Notes: generated by a model not told the origin, from the letters alone. Shown: positions 10,537 to 20,783, numbered from the stretch's first letter. The stretch is DNA of 64,000 nt from SZAS-103 sp038234715 (GCA_038234715.1 JBBQTD010000010.1:1-64000), one strand, 5' to 3'. Program-made: numbers and translations.

Positions 10537-11445
10537 ATGCCTCCTGTCGAACTTCTGCACCCCCGGCACGCGTACGCAACGCTTCGCATCGAGGAGCGCC
10601 CGGACAGCGCCGAGTACTGGATGTCGATGCATGCCAACCTGCAGCACCGGTCCGGACGCGCGTGTTTCACCCCCGAGCTGATCGGCGATATCCTCGACTA
10701 CCAGCGCGTGTTGACGCGAAGGCTCGAACTTGAATCGCACAATGTGCCCGGCGGACTTGCGCATGTCGTGCTCGCATCCACCAGCGACAGTTTCAACCTC
10801 GGCGGCGACCTTGCCCTGTTCTGCGATGCGATACGCCACCATGATCGGCACGCCCTGCTCGACTACGCGCGGCAATGCGTGCGCGGTGTGCACGCGTTTC
10901 ACCAGGGATTCGGAGGCCGTGCGCATACCATTGCGCTGGTGCAGGGGGACGCACTCGGTGGCGGCTTCGAGGCAGCTTTGAGCTGCCACACGATCATCGC
11001 TGAAGAAGGGGTCGGCATGGGCCTGCCCGAGGTGCTGTTCGACCTGTTCCCGGGAATGGGGGCCTACAGCTTCCTGTGCCAGCGGGTCAGCCCGAAGACC
11101 GCCGAACGGATGATGCTCGAAGGCCGTGTGTACCCTGCCGAGGAACTGCACAAGCTTGGCCTCGTCGATGTGCTGGTGCCGAAAGGCGAAGGCGTCCGCG
11201 CGGTGCACGAGGCGATCCGCAACAACCGGCGGATTCCGAACGCGCGCCGCGCAATGAACGAGGTCGTGCGTTCGACGGCCGCGTGCGGCATCGAGGAGCT
11301 GATGCGCATCACCGAAATCTGGGTGGACACCGCCTTGCGGCTTGGCGACAAGTCGCTGCGCACGATGGAACGCCTGGTGAAGGCGCAGGAACGCCGTGGT
11401 GCGTTGCGCACGCAGGCCAGTCCCGCAGTCGTACCCGCGTCGTGA
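10537..11445 (+). CDS. rpfF: DSF synthase RpfF (crotonase fold)
   Basis: Makes the diffusible signal factor, a cis-2-unsaturated fatty acid, from acyl-ACP by combined thioesterase and dehydratase activity. The product is 302 residues, slightly longer than the 289 of Xanthomonas. The start MPPVELLHP is supported by AAGGA upstream. The two glutamates known to be essential in RpfF are in GGGFEAAL (E145) and MGLPEVLF (E165), 20 residues apart as in the family, and the oxyanion-hole loop FNLGGDLALF is present. The C-terminus is helical (RTMERLVKAQERRG). It converges with rpfC, only 9 bases separating the two stops. Confidence 0.95.
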   Translation: MPPVELLHPRHAYATLRIEERPDSAEYWMSMHANLQHRSGRACFTPELIGDILDYQRVLTRRLELESHNVPGGLAHVVLASTSDSFNLGGDLALFCDAIRHHDRHALLDYARQCVRGVHAFHQGFGGRAHTIALVQGDALGGGFEAALSCHTIIAEEGVGMGLPEVLFDLFPGMGAYSFLCQRVSPKTAERMMLEGRVYPAEELHKLGLVDVLVPKGEGVRAVHEAIRNNRRIPNARRAMNEVVRSTAACGIEELMRITEIWVDTALRLGDKSLRTMERLVKAQERRGALRTQASPAVVPAS

Positions 11446-11454
11446 ACGGCCGCT

Positions 11455-13638
11455 TCAGGCTGGCGGCGTGTCCCCGGATGCGCCGTCGGATGGTTGCCCG
11501 GTACCGGGCGCGACTCCGATCCGCTTTGTCAGTGACGAAGACGCCGCTTCCAGCACGCGGCTCAGTTCACCCAGGTCGCGTCGCCAGGTGTTTGCAAGCG
11601 AACCACTGGTCTCGCGCATCAGCGCCGCGCAACGTTCAGCCAGTGCTGCGGCTCCCAGGTTCACCGCGACCCCGCGGAGCGCGTGCAGTGCTTCGCGCAC
11701 TTCTTCCCAGTTGCGCGCCGCAGCCGCGCGTTCGAAGTTGGAAACGCAACGGGCAGCGTCCTTGAGGCACTGGTCGAGCAGGTTCTGGACCGCCTCCTGC
11801 CCGACATTCATTTCAATCAGGTCGTCCAGCACGCCGCCTTGCGGGATCTCGGATACGACCACTTCGGGTACCTTTTCCGGCTTTGCGGCAGCCGCGATGC
11901 GCGCCAGCGTATCGAGCAGGCGTTCGATCACCACCGGCTTGCTGAGGAAAGCGAAGGCGCCGTTCGCTTCGACCTCACGCATGGTCTCCACGGTGACGTC
12001 CGCACTGAGCACGATGATGGGCGTCCGCGACTGGCGGCCAGCTTGCATGACCCGCGCCTGCTTGATCACGTCCAGGCCGTTGATGTCGGGCATGTGCAAA
12101 TCAAGAATCGCCGCATCAATGTCCGACGCCGCGAGCGCATCGAGCGCTTCTTCGCCATTGCAGGCAAATACCACCGTGTGCCCCGCACGCTCGAGCAGGC
12201 GGCGCATCACCGTGCGATTCGAGGCAAGGTCGTCGGCCACCAGCAGGCGCAGCGAACGCACACGTGCACGGTGGCGGACGAGAGGGTTGTCCATCGAGAT
12301 CACGTGCGCGCCCGCATGCGCGGCTTCGCTGGACGGCTCGCCTGGCCGATCGTCGCGTGCCGCCGTGCCTGCAACCGGTTCGGCATGCGCAAACGGAACG
12401 TCGACCCAGAAATGCGTGCCGCCACCGGCGTTGTCCTCCAGGCCGATGCTGCCATCGAGCATCTCGACCAGGGTCTTGGCGATGGTGATGCCAAGTCCGG
12501 TACCGCCATGGCGACGGCTCAGGCCGCCGTCGATCTGCTCGAACGGTCGGAAGATGCGCTCGCGTTCGCTCGCCGGGATGCCGATCCCGGTATCGCGAAT
12601 CGAGAACCGCAGCACCTGGCGGCCGTTGCTTTCGCCCACCACGCGTACTTCGAGCCGCACCGAGCCGCGTTCGGTGAACTTCAGGGCATTGTTGAGCAGG
12701 TTCAGCAACACCTGCGAGAGGTGCGCCGCATCGCCGACCACCCAGTCGGGCACGTCGTCGTCCATCTGCGCGACGAGTTGCAGGCTCTTTGATGCCGCAA
12801 GCGGATGCAGCATGGTGCGCACCTTGCGCATCAGTTGCCGCAGCGAGAACGGCGCATCTTTCCGACGCAGCTTGCCCGCTTCGATCGCGGCGAAATTGAG
12901 CACGTCCTCGACCACCAGAAGCAGGCTCTGCGCAGACGTCTGGATGATGTCGGCGCATTCGCGTTGCTCAGGGCTGAGCCGGGTGCTGGTGAGCACTTCG
13001 GACATGCCGATGATGCCGTTGAGCGGCGAACGCAGTTCGTGGCTCATCGTTGCGACAAAGCGCGTCTTTGCCGCGTTGGCGCGCTGCGCTGCCTCGATGG
13101 CGCGGGTCAACGCGCGCAGCAGGCTCGACAGGTACAGGGGAATCGCGATCAGCCCGAGCAACAGTCCCCAGCCGAGATAGGGATTCGCGCGCCAGTAAGG
13201 CGTGAGCAGCAGCACCGCCGAAAACGCGACCCCCGCATGCACTACGGCGAGACGCAGGAACTGCTGGCCATAGCGCAGGCCGTTGCCGATCGTGATCCAC
13301 ATCAGCACGATGTACAGCAGCGCGGTCTTCTCGCCATCGACCACCATCAGCACGCCGATCGCGGTGTAATCGAGCAGCATGCCGATCCAGAGGCGCAGCT
13401 TCGAAGCGCCCGGATGGTGCAGCACCTCGAGCATCAGCAGGACGCTGCAGCCGAACTCCACCGCAATGACTGCATACAGCAGGCGATCGACAACGTCGTT
13501 GCGCGGATGGTATGCGCCGGTGACGACCACGTAGACCAGGAACAGCAAGGTGATCACCAGCCGCACCATGATCTGCTGGTGCTCGCTGTCCTGCCTGCGT
13601 CGCAGGCGGCCCCTGATGTTCTGGATGAGCGTGCTCAT
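11455..13638 (-). CDS. rpfC: DSF sensor RpfC, hybrid histidine kinase
   Basis: Inner-membrane receptor for DSF that also restrains RpfF. Domains in the 727-residue protein: five hydrophobic segments (about residues 25-175); HisKA with SHELRSPLNG (H200); HATPase with LLNNALKF, DTGIGI and GGTGLG (about 315-382); receiver with ILDLHMPD (D513) and LSKP; and a C-terminal Hpt with HALRGVAVNLGA (H652), where Arg replaces the usual Lys of the HxxKG motif. The architecture and length match Xanthomonas RpfC. It lies 17 bases downstream of rpfG on the same strand; the rpfH gene found between them in X. campestris is absent. Confidence 0.96.
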   Translation of the reverse strand: MSTLIQNIRGRLRRRQDSEHQQIMVRLVITLLFLVYVVVTGAYHPRNDVVDRLLYAVIAVEFGCSVLLMLEVLHHPGASKLRLWIGMLLDYTAIGVLMVVDGEKTALLYIVLMWITIGNGLRYGQQFLRLAVVHAGVAFSAVLLLTPYWRANPYLGWGLLLGLIAIPLYLSSLLRALTRAIEAAQRANAAKTRFVATMSHELRSPLNGIIGMSEVLTSTRLSPEQRECADIIQTSAQSLLLVVEDVLNFAAIEAGKLRRKDAPFSLRQLMRKVRTMLHPLAASKSLQLVAQMDDDVPDWVVGDAAHLSQVLLNLLNNALKFTERGSVRLEVRVVGESNGRQVLRFSIRDTGIGIPASERERIFRPFEQIDGGLSRRHGGTGLGITIAKTLVEMLDGSIGLEDNAGGGTHFWVDVPFAHAEPVAGTAARDDRPGEPSSEAAHAGAHVISMDNPLVRHRARVRSLRLLVADDLASNRTVMRRLLERAGHTVVFACNGEEALDALAASDIDAAILDLHMPDINGLDVIKQARVMQAGRQSRTPIIVLSADVTVETMREVEANGAFAFLSKPVVIERLLDTLARIAAAAKPEKVPEVVVSEIPQGGVLDDLIEMNVGQEAVQNLLDQCLKDAARCVSNFERAAAARNWEEVREALHALRGVAVNLGAAALAERCAALMRETSGSLANTWRRDLGELSRVLEAASSSLTKRIGVAPGTGQPSDGASGDTPPA

Positions 13639-13655
13639 GCGGCCATCGACTCCGC

Positions 13656-14708
13656 TCAGGCGGGCGTCGGACGTGCCCGCGTGGAATAGCGTGCGCAGAT
13701 TTCGACGATCCGCGGCTCATTGCGCAGCAATGCATCGACGCAGTTCGGATCGAAATGCAGGCCGCGCTGTTCGCGTACGTAGTCCAGCGCACGACCGAGA
13801 GTCCAGGCCTCCTTGTAGGGACGCGGGGAGAGCAGCGCATCGAGCACGTCGGCAAGCGCGACGATCCGTGCATAGACCGGAATCGCCTCGCCCACGAGCC
13901 CGTCCGGATAGCCACTGCCGTCGAAGCGTTCGTGATGCCGTAGCGCAATCAGCGCGCTGGTGAGGATGAAGCGGTTGGCGCTGTCGCTCAGCAATTCGTA
14001 GCCGATTTCCGGATGGCGACGCATGATCGCGGTCTCATCTGCGGTCAACGCGCCGCGCTTGAGCAGGATCGCATCGGGGATCGCGATCTTCCCGAGATCA
14101 TGCAGTGGAGCAGCCAGCTCGACCATGCGCACGTCCTCGTCGCTCATGCCCATTCCCTCGGCGATCAGGCCGGCGAAGTGGGACATGCGCTCGAGATAGG
14201 CACTGGTTCCGGTGTCGCGGTATTCGATCGCACGGGCAAGGCGGATCAGGGTCTCGCGTTCGCGCTCCTGGACCTCGTGCATGCTCGCAAGCAGCCGCTG
14301 TTCAAGCGACAGCGCACGTTGCTTGTTGCTCTCGCTGAATTGCCGCAGCTGCAGCAGGTTGTGGCAGCGCGCACGCATTTCGCGCGGCTTGATGGGCTTC
14401 ATGACGAAATCGATGATGCCCGCGTCGAGCGCGGCCTGGCGCACGGGTTCGTCGCCGACCACCGTGACCAGCACGATCGGTACATCGCGATGGTTCAACG
14501 GCGCGCGGAAACGCCGGGCGAACTCCAGACCGTCCATGCCCGGCATGCGGTAGTCGAGCAGCAGCAGGTCCGGACGAAAGCGATCGGTCCAATGCAGCGC
14601 CTCGACGGGATCCTCGAAGTCGAGGATCGACAGCCCGGACATTTCCTGCAGCACGGCGCGCATCAGGTCGCGCGCGGACTGCTGGTCATCGACGATCAGA
14701 ACATTCAT
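13656..14708 (-). CDS. rpfG: HD-GYP c-di-GMP phosphodiesterase response regulator RpfG
   Basis: Cytoplasmic output of the DSF system, degrading c-di-GMP after phosphotransfer from RpfC. The 350-residue protein starts MNVLIVDDQQ with GGGAGG upstream. The receiver carries D52 (LLDYRMPGMDG) and the lysine of MKPIKP; a helical linker follows (FSESNKQRALSLEQRLLA); the HD-GYP domain has HDLGKIAIPD (H203, D204) and HHERFDGSGYPDGL with intact GYP. All catalytic residues expected for an active enzyme are present. It is first in the rpfG-rpfC unit; 198 non-coding bases upstream hold its promoter, in which I see no clear consensus. Confidence 0.96.
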   Translation of the reverse strand: MNVLIVDDQQSARDLMRAVLQEMSGLSILDFEDPVEALHWTDRFRPDLLLLDYRMPGMDGLEFARRFRAPLNHRDVPIVLVTVVGDEPVRQAALDAGIIDFVMKPIKPREMRARCHNLLQLRQFSESNKQRALSLEQRLLASMHEVQERERETLIRLARAIEYRDTGTSAYLERMSHFAGLIAEGMGMSDEDVRMVELAAPLHDLGKIAIPDAILLKRGALTADETAIMRRHPEIGYELLSDSANRFILTSALIALRHHERFDGSGYPDGLVGEAIPVYARIVALADVLDALLSPRPYKEAWTLGRALDYVREQRGLHFDPNCVDALLRNEPRIVEICARYSTRARPTPA

Positions 14709-14906
14709 GGTCCCTCCCCGACCGCAACAACTCCGAGCCTCAGCCCGAGCATACGTCGACTCGGTTGCGTTGGCCATCGGCAGGGCTTGGGATCGCGTGA
14801 CGGAAAGCTCAGACCGAGACGTGCAAGGGGCTACCGAAAACGGACTTCTTCCCTATGCTTTCGGGTTTTCGACGCAACTGTGGTTTCGGGACGACCATGA
14901 ATTGAC

Positions 14907-16445
14907 TCAGGTCGAATGTTCCGGGCGCATGTAGGGGAACAGCAGAACATCACGGATCGACGACGAACCCGTGAACAGCATCACCAGCCGGTCGATTCCG
15001 ATGCCCAGACCACCCGTCGGAGGCAACCCGACTTCGAGCGCGCGAATGTAGTCGGCATCGAAATGCATCGCCTCGTCATCGCCGCCTTCCATCGCCGCAA
15101 CCTGCGCCTGGAAGCGTGCCGCCTGGTCTTCAGGGTCGTTGAGTTCGGAAAACCCGTTCGCGAGTTCCTTGCCGCCGATGAACAACTCGAAGCGATCGGT
15201 GATGCCTGGCTCGGAGTCGGACTCGCGTGCAAGAGGAGACACCTCGACCGGATAGTGGGTGATGAACGTTGGCTGCACCAGTTGGCCTTCCACCGTCTTC
15301 TCGAAGATTTCCAGCATCAGCTTGCCCCAGCCATAGTCGGGCTTGACCCCTACCTTGAGTCGCGCGCAATGCGCGGCAAGTGCGTCGCGATCGCGGCAAT
15401 CGGCCACGCTGATCTCCGGATTGTGGTGGCGCACCGATTCGTCCAGGCGCCAGCGCCGGAACGCAGGAGCGATGTCGATGTCGGCGCCGTCCCAATGCAA
15501 TTGGGTCGATGGCAACACTTCGACTGCGACATCGCGGATCACGTTTTCGGTGAGGTCCATGATCTCGGTGTACGCCGCGTAGGCTTCGTACAATTCAAGC
15601 ATGGTGAATTCGGGATTGTGCCGCGTGGACACGCCCTCGTTGCGGAAATTGCGGTTGATCTCGTACACGCGTTCGAAACCGCCGACCACGAGTCGCTTGA
15701 GGTACAGCTCCGGTGCGACGCGCAGGTAAAGATCAAGATCGAGCGCGTTGTGGTGGGTCGCAAAGGGCTTGGCGGTCGCGCCACCTGGGATGTAATGCAT
15801 CATCGGTGTTTCGACTTCGAGGAAGCGCCGTGCATCGAGCCAGCGCCGCATCGCGCCGATGACGCGTGAGCGCGTCACGAACACTTCGCGGGCGTCGGGA
15901 TTTACGATCAGATCGACGTAGCGCTGCCGGTAACGCTGCTCCACATCCGCAAGGCCATGCCACTTGTCGGGCAACGGTCGCAAGGACTTGGTCAGCAATC
16001 GCAGCGCGTCGCACTTGATCGACAGTTCGCCGGTCCGCGTGCGCATCAGCACGCCCTCGGCCGAGACGATATCGCCGATGTCCCAACTCTTGAATGCCTC
16101 GTAGGTCTCCGCAAGTGTTGTCGCCTGCAGGAACAACTGGATGCGTCCCGTCATGTCCTGGATTGTCACGAAACTCGCCTTCCCCATCACGCGCTTTGCG
16201 AGCATGCGACCGGCCACGCCAACGCGGCGTTCGGCCATAGCCAGCGCTTCCCCAGTCCAGAGTTCCGCGTCCGTAAATTCGACCTGCAAGTCGCCCGCAA
16301 AATCGGCGCGGCGCGCATCGTTGGGGAATGCGATGCCCTGCCCGCGCAAGACGGCGAGCTTGGCGCGACGCTCCGCGATCAGCTTGTTTTCGTCTGGCAG
16401 CAGGTTGTCGTCGGAGTCGCTCATGGCAGCCTTGTCGGTCATCAT
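14907..16445 (-). CDS. lysS: Lysyl-tRNA synthetase, class II
   Basis: Charges tRNA-Lys with lysine. The 512-residue protein has an N-terminal OB-fold anticodon-binding domain (VGVAGRMLAKRVMGKASFVTIQD) and the class II catalytic core with motif 2 FRNEGVSTRHNPEFTMLE and motif 3 GLGIGIDRLVML. The start could be the MM at 16445 or the Met seven codons later (MSDSDD), where a weak AAGG precedes. It follows prfB by 63 bases on the same strand, the prfB-lysS order seen in many gammaproteobacteria, and belongs to the conserved surroundings of rpf genes in Xanthomonas. Confidence 0.97.
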   Translation of the reverse strand: MMTDKAAMSDSDDNLLPDENKLIAERRAKLAVLRGQGIAFPNDARRADFAGDLQVEFTDAELWTGEALAMAERRVGVAGRMLAKRVMGKASFVTIQDMTGRIQLFLQATTLAETYEAFKSWDIGDIVSAEGVLMRTRTGELSIKCDALRLLTKSLRPLPDKWHGLADVEQRYRQRYVDLIVNPDAREVFVTRSRVIGAMRRWLDARRFLEVETPMMHYIPGGATAKPFATHHNALDLDLYLRVAPELYLKRLVVGGFERVYEINRNFRNEGVSTRHNPEFTMLELYEAYAAYTEIMDLTENVIRDVAVEVLPSTQLHWDGADIDIAPAFRRWRLDESVRHHNPEISVADCRDRDALAAHCARLKVGVKPDYGWGKLMLEIFEKTVEGQLVQPTFITHYPVEVSPLARESDSEPGITDRFELFIGGKELANGFSELNDPEDQAARFQAQVAAMEGGDDEAMHFDADYIRALEVGLPPTGGLGIGIDRLVMLFTGSSSIRDVLLFPYMRPEHST

Positions 16446-16508
16446 CGTCGCTTGGTTACGAGTTGCATCGTTTCGCGTTGGTCGCGCACCAGGCGCACAC
16501 GCGGAAGT

Positions 16509-17634
16509 CTATGCGTACGCGCGTCTGGAGCCCGCTTCGAGTCCAGATTTCAGGCTCGCCTCGACGAACTCATCGAGATCGCCATCGAGCACTTTTTGGG
16601 TGTCGCTGCGTTCGATCCCGGTCCGCAAGTCCTTGATCCGCGACTGGTCGAGCACGTAGTTGCGGATCTGGCTGCCCCAACCGATGTCGGATTTCGTCGC
16701 TTCCAGTGCATCGCGCTCGGTATTGCGCTTCTGCACTTCAAGCTCGTACAGCTTGGCCTTGAGCATCTTCATCGCGGTGTCGCGGTTCTGGTGCTGGCTG
16801 CGCCCGTTCTGGCAGGCAACCACGGTGTTGGTTGGAATATGGGTGATGCGCACGGCCGATTCGGTCTTGTTGACGTGCTGGCCGCCCGCGCCCGAGGAAC
16901 GGTACACATCCGTGCGCAGGTCGGCGGGATTGATGTCGATCTCGATGTCGTCGTCGACTTCCGGCGACACGAAGACCGAGGTGAAACTCGTGTGCCGGCG
17001 ATTGTCCGAGTCGAACGGCGACTTGCGCACCAGCCGGTGCACGCCGATCTCGGTCTTCAGCCAGCCATAGGCGTATTCGCCTTCAACGCGAAAGGTCGCC
17101 GACTTGATCCCGGCGACATCGCCTGAACTCGCTTCCATGAGCTCGGTCTTCCATCCGCGCGATTCGCACCAGCGCAGGTACATGCGCAGCAGCATCTCGG
17201 CCCAGTCCTGCGCTTCGGTGCCACCTGCGCCGGCCTGGATATCGACGAACGCATTGCTCGGATCCATCTTGCCGGAGAACATGCGCTGGAACTCGAGCTT
17301 GTCCAATCGGGCCGCATATTTCCCGACATCAGCGACAACCGCGTCGGCGGTTTCCTGGTCCTGTTCCGAGTCGGCTAGGTCGAGCAGGTCGTCCGAGCCG
17401 ATCAGCCCGTCGCGCAGTTCGCGAAGGCCGCCGACATTCCGGTCCAGTGAAGCGCGTTCGCGGCCAAGTGCCTGGGCGCGCTCCGGATCGTTCCAGATCG
17501 CTGGATTCTCCAGCTCGCGATTGACTTCTTCGAGACGCTCGACCTGGCCATCGAAGTCAAAGATACCCCCGGAGCGCATCGAGCCGACCACGAAGGTCGG
17601 CGATGCGCGTGCGGATGAGGTTGAGTTCAAGCAT
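16509..17634 (-). CDS. prfB: Peptide chain release factor 2, programmed +1 frameshift
   Basis: Releases finished peptides at UGA and UAA. Translation starts at ATG 17634 (MLELNLIRTRIADLRG), reaches an in-frame TGA at 17559-17557 after 25 codons, and continues in the +1 frame from GAC at 17558 to a stop at 16509, giving 374 residues. The site is the classical CTT-TGA-C preceded by a GGGGG Shine-Dalgarno-like stretch, through which RF2 autoregulates itself. The recognition tripeptide SPF (RKSPFDSDNRRHTSF) and the catalytic GGQ (GAGGQHVNKTESA) are present. The gene is intact; the stop is regulatory, not a mutation. Confidence 0.97.
17556..17571 (-). promoter_or_regulatory. RF2 programmed frameshift signal
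   Basis: On the minus strand the sequence reads CGGGGGTATCTTTGAC. The GGGGG acts as an internal Shine-Dalgarno stretch, CTT is the slip codon and TGA the weak stop. This matches the E. coli prfB site at all positions except the base preceding the G-run. Confidence 0.95.
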
Positions 17635-17692
17635 GGTGGGCACGCGGTTGCAAGGGCCGGCAATCATACCAAGCCCTTGCCGTCGCGTTGCA

Positions 17693-20683
17693 TTACTTCA
17701 CGTCGAACTCGCCAACCAGCACGGTTTCCTTGGCATCTTTCAGGCGCATGGTGACCGCCTGGTCCTTCTGCAAGGGTGTGCCAAAGCCGGTGAACAGGTG
17801 CAATTGCAGAGTGGTCGGGCCAGTGACCAATTGCTCATGGTCGCCGAAGAAATTTGCCTCGACTTTGTATTTCCCCGGCTTGGCCTTGCGCAGGATGAAC
17901 TCCTCCGGACCATAGCCGCCGGTGCAATCGTGCGACAGCCAGCCACCCTGATAGCTATGCGGAGTGGAGTAGAAAGTATTTTTGCCATTCGGATCGGTCA
18001 CCCACAGGTCGATGTCGGTGTTGTCGCTGTCCCACGACAGGACCGCGCGCAGGTCGAGTGGCAGATTGCGTAACAGTCGACGGTCGATGCCACGCGTGTC
18101 GAGCGGCCTGCGTGCCCGTGCAACGATCGCGTTGAGCTCGCCGAGGGCGATCAGTTCCACACTCGGAAACCGGCTATCCCACGTGCCCGTAACCACGCGA
18201 TACAGGCTGTCGATTGCGTCCTGTTCGTGCCCGGCTGCGGCGTATGCCAGGCCCAGGTCCCGCCAGCTCTGCGGCTCGTCTTCCGCAAGGCGGCTGACAT
18301 GCTCGAATACCGGTACCGCAAGCGCATTCGCATCGGCTTGCATCAGCCGGTAGCCGAGTACGCGCAGGACCTGGCGGTTTTCGAGGTTCATTTCGGCCAG
18401 GTTGGAGAGCACCCGCAGTGCGAGTTGGCGTTGGCCGCGCTCGAACAGGATGTCGGCTACGTCCAGATAGAAAGCAGAGCTGTCTGCGTGGTCGGTGCGT
18501 TCGTCGAGATAAACGGCATAGACCTGGTCCGCCCTTGCCTCGCGGAGCCGGCGTGCGAACGGCGAATCGGGCTTCCATGACTCCATGGCGATGCTGACGT
18601 TCGCTCCGGCGCTGCCGTCTTCACTGGTGCCCTCCTTGGCTTTCTTGGCTTCCTCGGCATTTTCAGAGCGGGCAATGCGGCTGCCAGCGACCTCGACCCG
18701 GTCGAGGTTCGCAGCACGCTGGCGCAGGGCTCCCGCTACCGGAGCTGGCGCTTGGACCGACATGGGGGCCGCAGAGCGCTCCATGGCCGGAGCAGCATCC
18801 GCCGCCGATGTGTCGGACGAACCTCCAGACGCAACCATCGTTTCAGCCATGGCTGCCGGCGCTGTCACTGAAGTTTTCAGCCCGGGCGTCCTCTTCGGCC
18901 AGGTCTTTTCCCACCAACCGATTTTCTCGCTGAACTCAGCCTCGATCTTGCCGATCTGTGCTGCGCGCGACTTGCCGCGCTCCGCATCGTGGTTGGCGGC
19001 GAGTCGCGCCACTTCGTTGCGCAGCTCGGCCGGCGGCGCGATGTCGTAGCGCACGTAGTCGTTGGGGCTTTCCAGCACGATCAGCGACGTTTCGCTGCTG
19101 ACCAGCCCGAACGCACTGCCGAGGCGACGGATCTCGGCGCGATGCACATCTGGTTCCGCGGCGAGCTGCCCGATCGAATAGCTCGCCCACAATGCTGCCA
19201 CCTGGTTGCTCGCGGGTGCGTCGGATCCGACCGGCATCGTGATGCTGTGCTCGTGTCCCTGCACGCCGACCCGCAGCGAAATCACGGCGGCCGGCTGGCT
19301 CAGTCGACCCGCGATGCGCAGGTATCCCGATTGCGGATAGCGCGATGCCGACACCAGGCTGTCCGCTCCGAGCCCATCGATAGTCAGCAGGCGCGGAGCA
19401 TCCTGGAGCAACTGCCTTGCTGCTTCCGCGATGCCGGCGTTACCCTGCCAGCTGATGAGCCGGCCGCCACGCGCATCGGCCCACGCCGAAAGCCTGGTCG
19501 CGTCGGCATCGGCCCCGGCTGAATCCAACGCGTACAAGCGTTGGCGAGCAGCAAGGGCCGGCATTTCGCGCGCGGTGCCGAAGTTCGAGAATCCATCGCT
19601 GAACAGCAGATATTCCTGGACGTCCGCTTGCGGTCGCCAGTCGGCGAGTGCGCTGGCACCGTCATACACCGTGTCGCGCAAAGCCTTGCGAAGTGTCGAC
19701 CAGTCCCCGCCCCTGATCGCGAATGTGCGCGTCGGTTCGGCCACATCGCGCAACGTCGTCAAGCGTACTTCGCCATTTCCAACGGCGGCAAAATAGCGAT
19801 CGAGCACCGCGAAGTCGCCATCGATATCGCGTTTGCGCGCCGAAGCCGAGCTGTCCCATAGCAGGCCGATGACCTTCGGCATCGCACGCGGCGTCGCTGC
19901 GCCAGCAAGTGGCACTTCGGCATGGAAATAGCGTTGCCCATCAATTTCCTGCACGAATGCCTGTGCCTGCCTGGACGCATCGAAGCGCATCGTCAATGCG
20001 CCCAAGGCAGGCGACCGTCCATCGATCCGGGCGCTAAACCCGTCGCCATCGCGTTTGAATACAGCGTCGCCGAATCCGCCAACAATACGGGGCGCATCCG
20101 TTTGCCCCCGCGCGATGACACGCAGGGGAAACGACGCCACGCCACGCGCGAATGCGAGCGGCAGGTGCAGTCTCCAGCTGGCACCCTCGCGTTGCAGCGA
20201 CTGGTCGATGCTGATGCGTACGTGACGCTCGCCATTGGCCGGAATCGGATACACACGCAGCCGGAACTGGTTTCCCGCCGTCTGCTCCAGCAACCCGGGA
20301 TCGACGCCGCGACGTTCAACTGCCTCGAACACTTCCTGTCCTTTCGCTTTCTCCACCGGCACCGCAGGGCGCATGCGGCCATCAATGTCCAGGGCAAAGC
20401 CGCTCACCTGCTGGCCTGGCTGCAGCGGGAACTGCAGTTCGCCCTCGAGCCGACGGCAATTCGGGTTGTGGAAGGTGAGCTCGATCGTGGTGCGCGCCAG
20501 TCCTCCATTGACCTCGGTGGTCAGCGCCAGGGACCGCACCTGGATGGGAGTTTCGGCGCCCTTGGCCTGCATCAGCACCGGCGCCGTTATGTTTCCGGGA
20601 ACCTGCGCGGGCACGCTGACTGGCAGAGCGATGGCGATCATGGTAGCCAGCAGGGTGGCCGCAAGCATGGCGTGCATTTTCAC
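17693..20683 (-). CDS. Exported VIT/VWA-like protein with TPR region and DUF2135-like C-terminus
   Basis: Large envelope protein of 996 residues. The start is GTG at 20683 or the ATG two codons later; a signal peptide follows (AMLAATLLATMIAIALPVS ... AQ). Order of parts: VIT-type beta domain (about 45-165; RTTIELTFHNPNCRRLEGEL, FPLQPGQQVSGF), a VWA-like domain with the metal-site pattern DSSAS near residue 275, a long region, an Ala/Pro-rich linker (about 640-680), TPR-like helices (about 740-860), and a DUF2135-type beta domain (LSWDSDNTDIDLWVTDPNG ... KYKVEANFFGD). VIT-VWA proteins in bacteria are poorly studied and may mediate adhesion or metal-dependent binding. It lies between recJ and prfB on their strand. 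Confidence 0.8.
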   Translation of the reverse strand: MKMHAMLAATLLATMIAIALPVSVPAQVPGNITAPVLMQAKGAETPIQVRSLALTTEVNGGLARTTIELTFHNPNCRRLEGELQFPLQPGQQVSGFALDIDGRMRPAVPVEKAKGQEVFEAVERRGVDPGLLEQTAGNQFRLRVYPIPANGERHVRISIDQSLQREGASWRLHLPLAFARGVASFPLRVIARGQTDAPRIVGGFGDAVFKRDGDGFSARIDGRSPALGALTMRFDASRQAQAFVQEIDGQRYFHAEVPLAGAATPRAMPKVIGLLWDSSASARKRDIDGDFAVLDRYFAAVGNGEVRLTTLRDVAEPTRTFAIRGGDWSTLRKALRDTVYDGASALADWRPQADVQEYLLFSDGFSNFGTAREMPALAARQRLYALDSAGADADATRLSAWADARGGRLISWQGNAGIAEAARQLLQDAPRLLTIDGLGADSLVSASRYPQSGYLRIAGRLSQPAAVISLRVGVQGHEHSITMPVGSDAPASNQVAALWASYSIGQLAAEPDVHRAEIRRLGSAFGLVSSETSLIVLESPNDYVRYDIAPPAELRNEVARLAANHDAERGKSRAAQIGKIEAEFSEKIGWWEKTWPKRTPGLKTSVTAPAAMAETMVASGGSSDTSAADAAPAMERSAAPMSVQAPAPVAGALRQRAANLDRVEVAGSRIARSENAEEAKKAKEGTSEDGSAGANVSIAMESWKPDSPFARRLREARADQVYAVYLDERTDHADSSAFYLDVADILFERGQRQLALRVLSNLAEMNLENRQVLRVLGYRLMQADANALAVPVFEHVSRLAEDEPQSWRDLGLAYAAAGHEQDAIDSLYRVVTGTWDSRFPSVELIALGELNAIVARARRPLDTRGIDRRLLRNLPLDLRAVLSWDSDNTDIDLWVTDPNGKNTFYSTPHSYQGGWLSHDCTGGYGPEEFILRKAKPGKYKVEANFFGDHEQLVTGPTTLQLHLFTGFGTPLQKDQAVTMRLKDAKETVLVGEFDVK

Positions 20684-20783
20684 GATGGACTATTCCCGGG
20701 GTGGAGGACGTCTCCAGCTAACGCTGCGGCGCCCGAAACGGGGTTAGCCGGTAGCTGTACAGGATTCGGGCACTGCACGCGTT

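Noticed and set aside
17557..17559. In-frame TGA in prfB as a disabling mutation or sequencing error
   Set aside because: It is the conserved RF2 autoregulatory frameshift site, with all its elements.
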